Shown here: positions 52,201-59,560 of the stretch, piece after piece
Layout: every line of letters begins with the position of its first letter
How positions within the stretch are numbered: the first letter of the stretch is position 1
DNA from: Embiotoca jacksoni
Taxonomy: Eukaryota; Chordata; Actinopteri; Embiotocidae
DNA: 64,000 nucleotides
Direction: 5' to 3'
Assembly: GCA_022577435.1 (NCBI GenBank)
Contig: JAKOON010000011.1
Span: 17,654,802-17,718,801, forward strand
The notes under the pieces: model-generated
The model's database searches: none
What the model saw: the letters and a program-made list of their open reading frames with translations, nothing else
What the model was told of the DNA's origin: nothing
Position numbers and translations under genes: made by a program

Positions 52201-52820
52201 ATCTTGAGTAAAGTAGACTTTGAATGTTCTGTCGAGACCCACAACGGTTAAGCCGAACTTGTTAGAGATGGTGAGCAGACTGGATCTGTGCTTCGGCAAA
52301 ACTTCAGTCGGCTCAAAGACTCGAGCTTTCTTCATCTGGCGAAACTGGAAATCCTGCAAAAGAAGAAAAAAACAAAACAGGCGCTGTGAGTTCATGATGA
52401 CCAGCTATTATTATTATTATTATTATTATTATTATGGGTGGTAAACAATAAACAATGCTTATTAAAAGTAAAACAAGTCAGAAAAGCACTAATAAACTGT
52501 AAACATTGCTTCTACAGCTGATCTTGCAGGAACTTGCGTGACACGTAAAAAAAAAAACTAAAAAAAAAAAACGCCATACTTTCATTTAAAAAAAAAAAAA
52601 AAGGGGAAACTTATTTGATAACTTTTAACCAGTTAGGAACAACACAAGAAGCAGAGATAAGACGATAGCAGGCGAACACGTGACGTGATGCAAAAAAAAA
52701 AAAAAAAAAAAAAGCTATTGGTGCTTAGCAGCTAAGCTAGCCACATGCTAACCTGTCAACACAAACAAAGAGCCTTACTTTCATCTCCCTCTCCAGCGGC
52801 GCGTCCGTGTCGTCACTCAT
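28673..52820 (-). CDS. nup214: nup214, whole coding span (35 coding exons, 1,985 aa)
   Basis: Nucleoporin on the cytoplasmic face of the nuclear pore. It partners Nup88/Nup62, recruits the mRNA-export helicase DDX19 through its N-terminal beta-propeller, and binds CRM1 and other transport receptors through its FG repeats. Thirty-five exons join with consistent phases to 5,958 nt (1,985 aa plus stop; human about 2,090). Residues 1-about 430 form the propeller (exons 1-11; landmarks CWSPKGKQ, VYAAADGSLET, DLVFAASAASIEV, DEKTLPPAP). Residues about 430-650 are a Ser/Pro/Ala linker with sparse FG motifs. Residues about 652-935 form the coiled-coil region (QKKDSDPIMAGI, IAHFQKELDDLKAR, RRLYQYVMFAVEDVNDVLD). 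From about 936 on it is Ser/Thr-rich with conserved islands, then dense FG/SFG repeats from about 1,560 to the end. Upstream is nacc2 in tandem; downstream fam78a is convergent. Uncertain points are the C-terminus and two atypical donors. Confidence 0.95.
28711..29764 (-). other. nup214 intron 34
   Basis: One kilobase, AT-rich, no exon or clear repeat beyond A/T runs. Confidence 0.8.
29765..29910 (-). CDS. nup214: nup214 exon 34
   Basis: Residues 1,925-1,973, FG-repeat C-terminus (APSFGALANQSAPSFGSLAQ, GFGSQPSSFSGFGQQ). It starts after TTTTCAG and ends in phase 1 at GTGAGA. Confidence 0.92.
29911..31439 (-). other. nup214 intron 33
   Basis: 1.5 kb with a 26-base G homopolymer (30,318-30,343); otherwise no exon or recognised repeat. 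Confidence 0.8.
30318..30343. repeat. G26 homopolymer
   Basis: Uninterrupted G run on the plus strand (C on the nup214 sense strand). Confidence 0.9.
31440..31611 (-). CDS. nup214: nup214 exon 33
   Basis: Residues 1,868-1,924: FGSAPVFGSPPAFGGSPAFG, NPMGSSANKVFGEGTAAS. It matches the conserved GGK/NKVFGEGTAA island near the vertebrate C-terminus. Acceptor TCTCCAG; ends in phase 2 at GTAAGA. Confidence 0.93.
31612..33828 (-). other. nup214 intron 32
   Basis: 2.2 kb; no coding exon or recognised mobile element; short A runs near 32,000 and 33,183. Confidence 0.8.
33829..33981 (-). CDS. nup214: nup214 exon 32
   Basis: Residues 1,817-1,867: SNTLFGNSGAKTFGFGQSTF, GEQKPSGTFTTGAGSVAAQG. FG repeats with the conserved NSGAKTFGGF-like and FGEQKPTGTF-like blocks. 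Phase 1 at both ends; donor GTAGAG. Confidence 0.93.
34111..34288 (-). CDS. nup214: nup214 exon 31
   Basis: Residues 1,758-1,816, with FFSGLGGKPSEDAANKNPFG, a conserved block between FG repeats. The acceptor lies in a CAGCAGCAG run, so a 3-base (one glutamine) shift of the start is possible. Donor GTGGGC. Confidence 0.9.
34399..34466 (-). CDS. nup214: nup214 exon 30
   Basis: Residues 1,735-1,757: AFGCSPANPVFGQQPSSGSV then FGQ. Acceptor TATCACAG; ends in phase 0 at GTATCA. Confidence 0.88.
34467..35280 (-). other. nup214 intron 29
   Basis: 814 bases, no exon; an A15 run at about 35,159-35,174. Confidence 0.8.
35281..36819 (-). CDS. nup214: nup214 exon 29 (large FG-repeat exon)
   Basis: 1,539 nt, residues 1,222-1,734. 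It begins VKDVNKFSFGG and includes the conserved GETLGCFSGLRVGQ, a long Pro/Ala/Thr-rich spacer with very few aromatic residues (around PSPTPDLPSTITALPEATPP), and then dense FGQ/SFG repeats to the end. Human NUP214 has one comparably large exon at this place. FG repeats here are the main CRM1 and cargo-receptor contact in the family. The long antisense frames across it are composition artefacts. Confidence 0.95.
36930..36982 (-). CDS. nup214: nup214 exon 28
   Basis: Residues 1,204-1,221: SAGFSFATVTQGAGMPQ. Acceptor TTTTGCAG, donor GTAAAA, phase 1. Confidence 0.88.
36983..37472 (-). other. nup214 intron 27
   Basis: 490 bases, with an A37 run at 37,173-37,209. Confidence 0.85.
37173..37209. 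repeat. A37 homopolymer
   Basis: Uninterrupted A run followed by (GAA)n; possibly a retroposon tail but no body recognised. Confidence 0.9.
37473..37557 (-). CDS. nup214: nup214 exon 27
   Basis: Residues 1,176-1,203: QPSKADVSVVPANSVEQNTS then KGFSFIP. It ends in phase 2 at GTGAGT. Confidence 0.88.
37710..37779 (-). CDS. nup214: nup214 exon 26
   Basis: Residues 1,153-1,175: NPTQGIQKMSAESASNPQAS then FVFG. Acceptor TCTCTGCAG; phase 1 at GTAAGT. Confidence 0.88.
37780..38512 (-). other. nup214 intron 25
   Basis: 733 bases; no exon; a T18 run near 38,312. Confidence 0.8.
38513..38576 (-). CDS. nup214: nup214 exon 25
   Basis: Residues 1,131-1,152: SSVPDSTAQVFATVSSNQAK then R, similar to the human VPYSTAK…ANQAKQ block. 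Phase agreement with exon 24 chose acceptor CCCAG over a CAG seven bases further in. Donor GTGAGT. Confidence 0.88.
38577..40899 (-). other. nup214 intron 24
   Basis: 2.3 kb AT-rich intron without recognised exon or element; several A/T runs. Confidence 0.8.
40900..41008 (-). CDS. nup214: nup214 exon 24
   Basis: Residues 1,095-1,130, with LTESTLKTVPQVVNVQELKD, almost identical to the human block at this place. It ends in phase 2 at GTAAAA. Confidence 0.93.
41383..41550 (-). CDS. nup214: nup214 exon 23
   Basis: Residues 1,039-1,094: GADSTALATKTVKHGAPPTE and AAATAALRRQMANQ, both conserved in vertebrates. Phase 1 at both ends; donor GTAGGA. Confidence 0.95.
41846..42154 (-). CDS. nup214: nup214 exon 22
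   Basis: Residues 936-1,038: NLSRSAFLSPKYYEDLDDVS, STSSLSQSLE, then an acidic/Pro stretch and VVRTPSIQPGFG. It links the coiled-coil region to the FG domain. Confidence 0.95.
42519..42605 (-). CDS. nup214: nup214 exon 21
   Basis: Residues 907-935: ISPSKQSQLRNFLSKGQMPP then VRSTAP, matching the human [20 protein letters not shown] region. Confidence 0.95.
42687..42775 (-). CDS. nup214: nup214 exon 20
   Basis: Residues 877-906: ERELESLRDALLKARLDTTP and PKAKTKSP; last heptad-like segment of the coiled-coil region. Donor GTATCC. Confidence 0.92.
43144..43323 (-). CDS. nup214: nup214 exon 19
   Basis: Residues 817-876: HMVVPGREGLFTTLSNNLYI then INQQKSRLDQLIKELTSLRL. The donor GTGGGA is weak, but it is the one that joins exon 20 in frame. 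Confidence 0.88.
43431..43534 (-). CDS. nup214: nup214 exon 18
   Basis: Residues 783-816: EIRRLYQYVMFAVEDVNDVL, DVEWEKHLEKKKKQR, a highly conserved coiled-coil segment. Phase 2 at GTGAGT. Confidence 0.95.
43668..43826 (-). CDS. nup214: nup214 exon 17
   Basis: Residues 730-782: SLHGDIGTLKTTLLEGFAGA, LLYKKPLDPRSEEQLK; matches the human coiled-coil core. Phase 0 at both ends. Confidence 0.95.
43967..44116 (-). CDS. nup214: nup214 exon 16
   Basis: Residues 680-729: IAHFQKELDDLKARSGRADF, KVGTNEEMKELRKESDDLH, EIKETTE. Phase 0 at both ends. Confidence 0.96.
44117..44463 (-). other. nup214 intron 15
   Basis: 347 bases, nothing seen in it. Confidence 0.85.
44464..44547 (-). CDS. nup214: nup214 exon 15
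   Basis: Residues 652-679: AAVSVKALEKQLQQKKDSDP then IMAGILEE, start of the coiled-coil region. Phase 0; donor GTGAGA. Confidence 0.94.
44669..44757 (-). CDS. nup214: nup214 exon 14
   Basis: Residues 622-651: APVRPVQTSTPPTVLQKPAP then AAQGRVQAPQ. The acceptor is good; the donor CAG|GTCCTT is poor in positions +3 to +6 but is the only in-frame GT that fits exon 15. Confidence 0.82.
44860..44987 (-). CDS. nup214: nup214 exon 13
   Basis: Residues 579-621, Ser/Pro-rich: FSAVETPPPAFSFSSSLPKT, SLAATKPPAVL. Acceptor CTAAG, phase 2; donor GTGAGA, phase 1. Confidence 0.88.
45069..45516 (-). CDS. nup214: nup214 exon 12
   Basis: Residues 430-578, a low-complexity linker between propeller and coiled coil: AAFIAPAPAAFP, FSLGGSAPFGSAGFSFASKP and a near-perfect Pro-Ala dipeptide run from a GGAGCC/GGAGCT repeat (about 45,132-45,170), ending PPTVKLNLNE. 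The acceptor CACTAG was chosen because it keeps phase with exon 11; no AG lies between it and the pyrimidine tract upstream. Confidence 0.88.
45517..46680 (-). other. nup214 intron 11
   Basis: 1.16 kb, no exon or recognised element. Confidence 0.8.
46681..46839 (-). CDS. nup214: nup214 exon 11
   Basis: Residues 377-429, last propeller blade: DEKTLPPAPTMLMLSTEGLL, CPFSLLNLNPGVKQLV, LEGERPPRPG. Very close to human. Donor GTAAGA, phase 1. Confidence 0.95.
47691..47756. repeat. (TA)n/(GATA)n compound microsatellite
   Basis: TA run flanked by GATA units on one side and ATCT units on the other, so the tract is partly self-complementary. Confidence 0.92.
48923..49181 (+). repeat. LINE 3'-end-type dispersed repeat (L2-like, tentative)
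   Basis: Recognisable ordered landmarks: ACCCGCTTTATCCTGTACAG, GCAGGGCACACCCTGCACAG, CGCCAGTCTATCACAGGACC, ATTCACCTCGAAGGGCAATT, AGAGTCACCAATTAACTAAT, GGTGGGAGGAAGCCGGAGAA and CGCAAACTCCACAG. This series is, from memory, the 3' end of one of the most abundant fish non-LTR retrotransposons. Only about 260 bases are present (5'-truncated), antisense to nup214. Confidence 0.75.
49506..49629 (-). CDS. nup214: nup214 exon 10
   Basis: Residues 336-376: MWELWLQEDASRAELPVTDT, DFTNQQEIYI; propeller blade conserved with human. Phase 1 at GTAAGT. Confidence 0.95.
49630..50003 (-). other. nup214 intron 9
   Basis: 374 bases, nothing seen in it. Confidence 0.85.
50004..50070 (-). CDS. nup214: nup214 exon 9
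   Basis: Residues 313-335: DLVFAASAASIEVSVIARQD then DK. Phase 0 at GTATTT. Confidence 0.93.
50197..50303 (-). CDS. nup214: nup214 exon 8
   Basis: Residues 278-312: KKDEKVETKYLNFGDSVYGS, CTERQHHYFLSHVED, nearly as in human. Phase 2 at GTGAGA. Confidence 0.95.
50304..50932 (-). other. nup214 intron 7
   Basis: 629 bases, T-rich on the plus strand; no exon. Confidence 0.85.
50933..51036 (-). CDS. nup214: nup214 exon 7
   Basis: Residues 243-277: ALDIQWLRTFVFAVVYAAAD then GSLETPPELVLISLP. Phase 0 at GTGAGT. Confidence 0.94.
51219..51282 (-). CDS. nup214: nup214 exon 6
   Basis: Residues 222-242: VLEEKKVIACPHFYTTDEPV then K. Phase 1 at GTAACA. Confidence 0.93.
51361..51431 (-). CDS. nup214: nup214 exon 5
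   Basis: Residues 198-221: CWSPKGKQVAAGKINATVSQ then YTP. Phase 0 at GTAAGT. Confidence 0.93.
51530..51728 (-). CDS. nup214: nup214 exon 4
   Basis: Residues 132-197: ARPQKFPFASLQPAVPPGTS, MWNPAHASMLAACLSDGSMM. The donor A|GTGAGTG was preferred over a second GTGAGA four bases further in, because it keeps frame with exon 5. Confidence 0.92.
51899..52053 (-). CDS. nup214: nup214 exon 3
   Basis: Residues 80-131: AKGIPALAEVTVDLVLYHLA, LSCDELTLSVCGA, LTLTFYDVRTFVNK. Phase 0 at GTGACC. Confidence 0.93.
52158..52353 (-). CDS. nup214: nup214 exon 2
   Basis: Residues 15-79: DFQFRQMKKARVFEPTEVLP, SSLLTISNKFGLTVVGLD, FTQDILAADKGDG. Phase 1 at GTACGA. Confidence 0.95.
52354..52778 (-). other. nup214 intron 1
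   Basis: 425 bases with an (ATT)n microsatellite (52,406-52,435) and several A runs. Confidence 0.85.
52406..52435. repeat. (ATT)10 microsatellite
   Basis: Ten trinucleotide units in nup214 intron 1. Confidence 0.92.
52779..52820 (-). CDS. nup214: nup214 exon 1 (start)
   Basis: ATG at 52,820-52,818, residues 1-14, MSDDTDAPLEREMK, donor GTAAGG in phase 0. Too short for an ORF scan; supported by the family start (Met followed by an acidic stretch) and by exact phase with exon 2. Confidence 0.9.
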
Positions 52821-53050
52821 GTTGGAGGATTGAAGCTGCTGCTCTTTCTGCCGGTCTGTTGTGTTAGTTTATTCCCTGCTATGGTGTAAGTGAGGCGGTT
52901 TTGTTGAGCCACATTGGGGCAGTTGAAAAATACACGGCGCAATAATTCTTCTTCTTCTTCTTCTTCTTCTTCGTCGTGGTCGTCGTGATCTTCTTCTTCT
53001 TCGCCTGTTTCTTGTTGGTAAACCGCTCTTGGGTGCATTACCGCCACCTT
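52821..53050 (-). promoter_or_regulatory. probable nup214 promoter / 5' UTR region
   Basis: Immediately upstream of the start codon, moderately GC-rich, no TATA box. A CCAAT box on the minus strand (52,917-52,913) lies about 95 bases before the ATG. A (CTT)n run (52,946-52,972) lies behind it. TSS unknown. Confidence 0.4.
52946..52972. repeat. (CTT)9 microsatellite
   Basis: Purine/pyrimidine mirror-type trinucleotide run upstream of nup214. Confidence 0.9.
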
Positions 53051-54345
53051 CTGTTTCGGAGGGAGAATGAGACGATTAAATCCTTCAAAAAAAAATAAAA
53101 TAATAATAATAGGTTAGGTAGTTACTTTATTAATCCCCAAGGGCAATTTTTTTTCGCTACAGCAGTATACAGGAAGCAATAAGATAATAATAGAATAATA
53201 AAAAGCAATAAAATAGCAGTAAAAAATATTAAGTATAACATACACAGTATATACAGTATATACAGTACAGTATATATCTATATATATTATATACAAACAA
53301 CCAAGAAACACAGACAACAGTATTATTGTTGTGTGATGGTAATAATAATAAGACAAACAAATACCAGGATGCCTGGGACTACAACTTTGAGCTCATATGC
53401 GAAATCTCCTTTAGAAATATGGGGTACAATATTTAGTAGACTGTATTTTGGAATAATCAAGAGTTAGGATACATTGAAAGACAAAAAATATATAGGCTGT
53501 GTAGCTCAAAGCATAAAAAAAAAACCCACAAATATATGAAGAAATATTATTTACCAATTCCCAAAAAGAGCACTTCCATGAAGCCCCTTCTCCATCCTGC
53601 TGGGATGATTATCTAACACAACAGACCATTCTTTACCAATTAAACTTTCGCACTTTATGGCATCTCACAAATAGTGATGATTGCACACAGGCACTCATAA
53701 AAAAAATATGGTTTCAATCAATTCTAAAGTCATTACAAAAAAAGTATCTGTGTCATTAATTATAATAAAGCATGAATAGAAATAATGTAAACATATATAC
53801 TTTCAAATTCTTATTAAATGTGAAATATATAGAAACAAAAATATTCACAAAAATTTATCGTGAGGAGCTGTAACTGGTCTGCTACATTTGATCTGGATCT
53901 GAATGTAGTGTACGCTATTTTTCATCAAAGTTTATGTTTATTCTACTGCAGGGAAAGCGTCATAGTCATAAAGGTGCATGAGCTGAACCTCATCACAGTG
54001 AAATAGGTAACATGGATTGATTTGAAATTAATTCATCAATTTTCTATACATCTTCCCAAAGGTTTACATATAATGATTGTTGCAAATAACTTGTTAATAT
54101 ATTTACAGTTTCTTGATGAAATAAAGTAAAGCCTACCGACTGAATTGCAGTGAATCATTTTGCAAAATGTAGCAGATTTAGTCTTAATTTCACAAACATA
54201 CTGCACAAGCAGTAAAGAACTATTTTATTTTCCTTCTGTTGGCGCACCGTTAAATCCTGAGCAGGTATTTGAGGTCAGCAGCCGAGAGGTCCATGAAGGT
54301 AGCCATTCTTCTTTGGAAACACACACAGACAAAAGAAAGAGGCGG
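53051..54345. other. nup214-nacc2 spacer
   Basis: About 1.3 kb between the nup214 5' end and the presumed nacc2 3' end. Very AT-rich. It contains the retroposon tail at 53,112-53,300 and no coding signal. Confidence 0.6.
53112..53300 (+). repeat. retroposon-tail-type dispersed repeat
   Basis: Reads GTTACTTTATTAATCCCCAA followed by GGGCAATTTTTTTTCGCTAC and then A/T-rich DNA with ACAGTATATACAG units. ACTTTATTAATCCCC-AGGG-AATT is a signature of very common fish retroposon 3' regions (recalled). Family not assigned. Confidence 0.65.
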
Positions 54346-54371
54346 TATAAGGTGAAGTAAGGACTTTTATT
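54313..54371 (-). terminator. candidate distal nacc2 polyadenylation site
   Basis: On the minus strand AATAAA (54,371-54,366) is followed about 35-45 bases on by GTCTGTGTGTG. A proximal alternative AATAAA lies at 57,997-57,992 with a weaker downstream element. Confidence 0.45.
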
Positions 54372-57300
54372 AGAAAGCAGATTTTTCTGTATTGCATTTA
54401 AAAGAAATCAGATATTCTTGGACTATACAACTTAAAACTGTGGTGGCAAATACCATGATGGGAATGAAAGGTAGATTCTTATGCAACATCGAAAGTGGCA
54501 ACTTGCATTTCTGTTGTATATACTATTGATGCTCGAGTCAGAAGGCGCATAAACATTTTAAAATTTTTCATTTGAAACATAAAGCAGTATCAACACTGAT
54601 ATTGTCCCATCCCAGTTTCCCTGGTCCAAGCCCTGTTGATAATGAAAAACATTACCATGATCAAAGTGTTGGGTTGAACAGTAGGATCCTCTTTTGCTAT
54701 TTATTTTGTTGTCCATCAAGAGGTTACCAATAAGCCCAGACTTAGGACCAAGTTCGGCCCGTACAGACATGGTCCATGTCAACATGGAACATCTCTGTTC
54801 ACGAAGCACCAAGGTATGAGTCACTCCTTGTTGCCAAGACAAACACTTAAAACCAAGAGGGCTGGGGTCAACATCACCGTGTCCCTCTAATCTGGAGAGG
54901 AAGCCAGCACAGACCAAAGCAAGCTGGAGAAAGACAAAGCAGATAGCAAGAGCACAGCAAGTCATGTCATATCTCCCATAGTGCACTTTGGGTCTCATCC
55001 CTATTCTGATTGTCAGCGCTCTGAACACATGGCTTTAAAAGTTGCATTTACTCCTCATTTGCCCAAAAATATTGGTCATTCTTGATGTTTTTCTCATTTC
55101 TTTCATGTTTCTAAGTAGTTCTAAAGTGCTGGCATTATGTTCAAGGACACATACATACACACAAACGTTTAGTGCATTTTTTCTGAGTCTGCCCAAGGTT
55201 CAAATGCACACTCAACTGGGTAGTTAGTCTAAGTATCCCACTCTTTATCCCTATTTTGCTGTCATTATTACAAGAGATTAAACTTTATGCAAACATTCAA
55301 TGAAAGAAAGGCCAGGTTCTATCGTAAAAACACAGCCCTGTTCACTGCAAGACTGCTCAGTCTTTGTTTGCTAGCAGTGACAACAGTTATTCAGCATAAA
55401 ATACATGGTGCATAAAGATCAGAGGTCTCATTGGATTAGATTGAGTGTCTGAATGGCATGCATTTTATGATACAAGTTTCTTTTTGCATAAAAATTTTAT
55501 ATTTCAGGGTAAACCATTCAATTTAACAAAAAATACGGTGCCCATTAGTTTTACAGTAATGGGGATAAAACAGGGCACGATAAGGTTTCATAAAGCAATA
55601 ATTTATTTGCAACAAAACATTTGTGAAAGTAGATTCTTTTCAACCAACAACCCCATCCTGTTTTTTTTTTTTTTTTTTTTTGTCATCCAGGGAAATGTGT
55701 TTGCTGTCAATGCGACACTGGTTTAAAATAAACATGTAAAATACACAACTTTAAAAGAACTTTCTCTTTCAGCCACCTCAAACAGAGCTCATCCTCCCGA
55801 AGGGTTAGCCATGACAGTCTCTGAGAATCTCTCAGTTTTATAGTGCAACATCATTAAATTCACCCTGCACAAGAAAAGAAAAAAGGCCCGAAGCGTCCGA
55901 GAAAGGCTCGTATTTTTGGTTGACAGTAAAAGTGAAGAAGCTGGTTGAAGCAGATGTTTTATGAGGACGACGCTGCCAAATCGGATCAAAAGTAGGAACC
56001 GGTTTGACCCGAATCAATATCATCACATCAGATTTCACTTTACTTGCTGTGCGTGCTGTCGAATATAGATAATGCGATGGTGTCCAATTAGGAATACACG
56101 CTGTTGTTGGATAGCTGTTGAATTAAGTACAGTGACTCTGGCTAATTAATCGGGCTGGTGATCGAGCACATTTTGTCCTTAAAGAATGACATGATGGAAA
56201 ACATAAAGCAAGAAAATAAGTGAATAAATCATTTGGGCTTATCAAATTCATAATTATTTAAGGAGCCCAATATTACAATTATGCATTTGAAATTTAATAA
56301 GGGAAACAAATCTATACAGTAGGTTCTTGGTCTTGTTTGTCTCTCAACATACAGTTATGGCACACATCCTCACCCACACATTCACAGTCTAAGGCACTGC
56401 TCCACACCTCTTCATCACTATTTTGGAGGATATCAATGTCTCCCACCCTATATTATTTACGATTCATTTTATTTAGAGTAGATCACAAATTCCTCGTAGA
56501 TTTTGTGGCAAAATTCTGCCTGTTGAAAAAGATTTTAGTATAAACAAAGGCAAAGATTTTCTGTGTCGGGAAATACAAAGAGAGAAAAACTGATTCTACT
56601 TACTGTCCCGTTTAACAGGTTTTAACATTTTTAGGTGGCAGATTGATAACGTTGGAAACGATTTTAATAACTGTGAGCTTGATTATAGTAAATTCCCTAA
56701 TATACATATTTCTAAAATACTTTTAAACCAGAAGTGATATGAATTGAAATGGTGGCACCAATAGACAACTGAGCATCTTTATTTTCTTTAAGAGAATTAT
56801 GGTGTAGAAATAAAAAAAATTACATAAAGATATACCGAGTCATTTCAACATAAGTTGGGATAAAAAATTAAATAAACAATAGACTGATTAAGCCAGTACT
56901 TTAACCTCGCTCAGTTTTGCACATACAGTATAGGGTAAATGATCCCTGCTGTTCACCACATTGGAAGACCTGTTCAAAAAAATCCTTATATAGCTTTGGG
57001 TGAAAAAAAAAAATCACCCTGCCTCAGTCAGATTAATTTTGTATCATGGCCTATTTTTAAGAGTTTGCAATTGAAGAAAAAAACTGAGCCAAATATATAT
57101 GAAAAAAGAGATTCAACATTTTATATTCAATCAGCACTCGGACCCTCGCCAAAGCAGTGCTACGGTTTACATTCATCCATCATCTCAGCCTTTCTGCCAC
57201 AGCCCTGTTTTATCTATGGCCGATCACATTTCCTCCAAAAGAAACAAAGATACTGTAAACGTCAATATTATTATTACCTAGTGCAATTATAACCCTGTGT

Positions 57301-59560
57301 TTCTTGTGCAGGGCCACCTTAAAGCTTCCCATAAAGAACCCAAACCAGGATACGTCGAACAGAAACAGAGAATAATCTGGCCCAACCTTAGAAGTGGCGC
57401 AGCACTAAAGCATAAACAGACAGATCAAATATATCAGGGTCATATACTAATACTTTTTGCATCAGAATAATCTGATAAATTAAAAAAATTTAACCACTTC
57501 CTGAATCGCAAAATTTCCAAATATTGTTAGCTTAAAATAACTTTAAGCTCCTGAACGGTCTGCTCCTTTGATTAAATGCGCTTTCATTACTGATCAGAAA
57601 ATACAAAAAACAAAACAAACCTAGAAATACAAGGGAAAAACATTCAACAGTGCTTAATTTTAAATCAATGCAATAAAGAAAGGCTGTTTAGACTGCATCT
57701 TATGCGTGGCAAAAAGCATTATAACATATCAAAAGAAAAAATGGGTATGACAAACGCAGGTTCAAGTTCGACATTTCCTCTCTACCAAAATATAGAAACA
57801 CTCATCGTCAGATAGACCAGTTGTTTCTTTCCAAACCCACAATCTCCAAATCCAATAAACATTCAGGGGGATGTGAAGGAAATTTGCCTTTTTCTTAAGT
57901 ACAGGTCGGTTCTGAAAACTCCTCAGTTTCCCATCCTTTGACCTTTTCGAGTGCAAATGCAATAAGCCAGCATACATTGCTTTTTATAAATTTTATTCAA
58001 TAATTTAGCCCCCCTCCCCCCATCCCACCACCACCCCAAAAATAAAAATAATAACAGGATGGACGCAGGACTTGGAGCATTACACACCACCACATCTAGG
58101 TGGAACAGCGCTTCTCTCTGACATTTTTTATTCTACCACTTAGTGTAGTGCCCTACTTCTTCCATTTAATATATTCAGTCTCTTCTACTTGTGGTGACAA
58201 CCCACGGTGAAGTTAAAAAAACAAAACAAAACAAAAAACAGAAACTCCAATTAATTCTGTGTCAAACACAGTCAATCCCGGGTGACATCCGGGTCAGTTC
58301 TAACATGTGTCAGACTGAAGTCCCAGTGAGACATGGAGAAAGTCCTTTTGCGTATTAATGGCATAACTCGAGGCAACAGTAGCTGTTATCTTATTTCAAT
58401 GCGGGTTTCTGGCTTTGTTGCTGTTTTCAATAATTCTTTCTATCCATTGTTTGTATTAACGCATGCAAGCTTGGATTTTAGTGCACGTTCCTGTTCATGT
58501 CTCTCTCTGCATCTCCAGGGCAGAATGATGCAATTGCAAAAGTTTGAGTTAAAAAGCATCGTAACATTGTTTGGACAGTGTATTTTTTAATACGATGGTG
58601 CAGCTATTTAAACGCTAGTATCATAGAATGGGAACTGTGTGTGTGTGTGTGCGAGCGTGTGTGTCTATCTGGATGCATGTGTGTGTTTGGGCAGGGCGGT
58701 TTGGAGCAGACACAGGCATTGCATTGACAATATAATCCAATGTCATGGGCAAATATGCATGAAAAAAACCCTCCATGTGATAGATTTGTTTTTGGATTGT
58801 GGAGAAGTATTTAGGATTCGCAGAAAATTCTTTCATAATCTTTACCATAGAAACGACATGCTGATTTAACAGAGAGGAACATTGTTTGGCTGAATGGTAC
58901 TAATACAGTACGTGACCTTTAATTGTAATACAATCTTTGCCTTATATTCATCCATATTTATGATTCTGTAATGTAATGTAAAGTGGTCAAACCTGGCTCT
59001 TTACAGGGAGCGGTGTCTCTCTGATCTCTTTCCCAAGGTTACACGGGCTATTTTGAGACGGAGCTTTCCAAGAAAACGGAATCATTTTACAAACCATTAT
59101 ACCACACTCCATAAACTGCCAGCAAAGCAGCTGTTGCTTTTGTATTGCACTGAAATGGTAAATCATTATCGCCATTCGTTCTGCTATCAGGCCTTTGGAA
59201 TATTGCCGAGGGTGCCGAAATATCGAGCACATACTGAGAATACTGAGAAAATGGGTGGAGCAGAAAGGGTTGGTTTTCTTAATGTGCTCATGCCATGCCT
59301 GTGTCTACTTCCACTATCTGTGTTCTACTTCTGCTATCAGTAAGTATGCAAGTATGCGAGTACGCAAGCACATGTGTGCGCATGCATGTGTGACAAACTG
59401 CCTGTATAGTAAGATCTATGAGTGCAGCTTTTTGTGCTGAAAAACTCCTGTTGAGGAAGCACAGAGGAGAAGTAAGAGTGGTGGACGAGAGAGAGAGCAA
59501 GCAAAAGAAAATGCGGTGTTGAACAGATTTTACAATATGAGAGGCAGCCCAAAAGGACAT
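54346..59560 (-). other. probable long nacc2 3' UTR
   Basis: Follows the nacc2 stop for about 5.2 kb without a recognised gene on either strand. AT-rich throughout except a GC-richer island at about 54,600-55,020, where a 156-codon minus-strand frame is found. The extent is inferred from the distal AATAAA/GT-rich pair; it could be shorter if the 57,992 signal is used. Confidence 0.5.
54558..55028 (-). other. unassigned 156-codon reading frame inside the presumed nacc2 3' UTR
   Basis: Open frame from ATG at 55,028 to TAA at 54,558. A Met at residue 22 is followed by a hydrophobic stretch (ALAICFVFLQLALVCAGF) that looks like a signal peptide or membrane segment; the remainder has no recognised domain. 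It lies on the nacc2 sense strand in a locally GC-richer island. No homology recognised, no splice sites or promoter supported. Chance or a conserved UTR block is more likely than a gene. Confidence 0.2.

Noticed and set aside
52821..59560. Search for aif1l or tmem250 next to nup214/nacc2
   Set aside because: No frame resembles either; the region looks like spacer plus nacc2 UTR.
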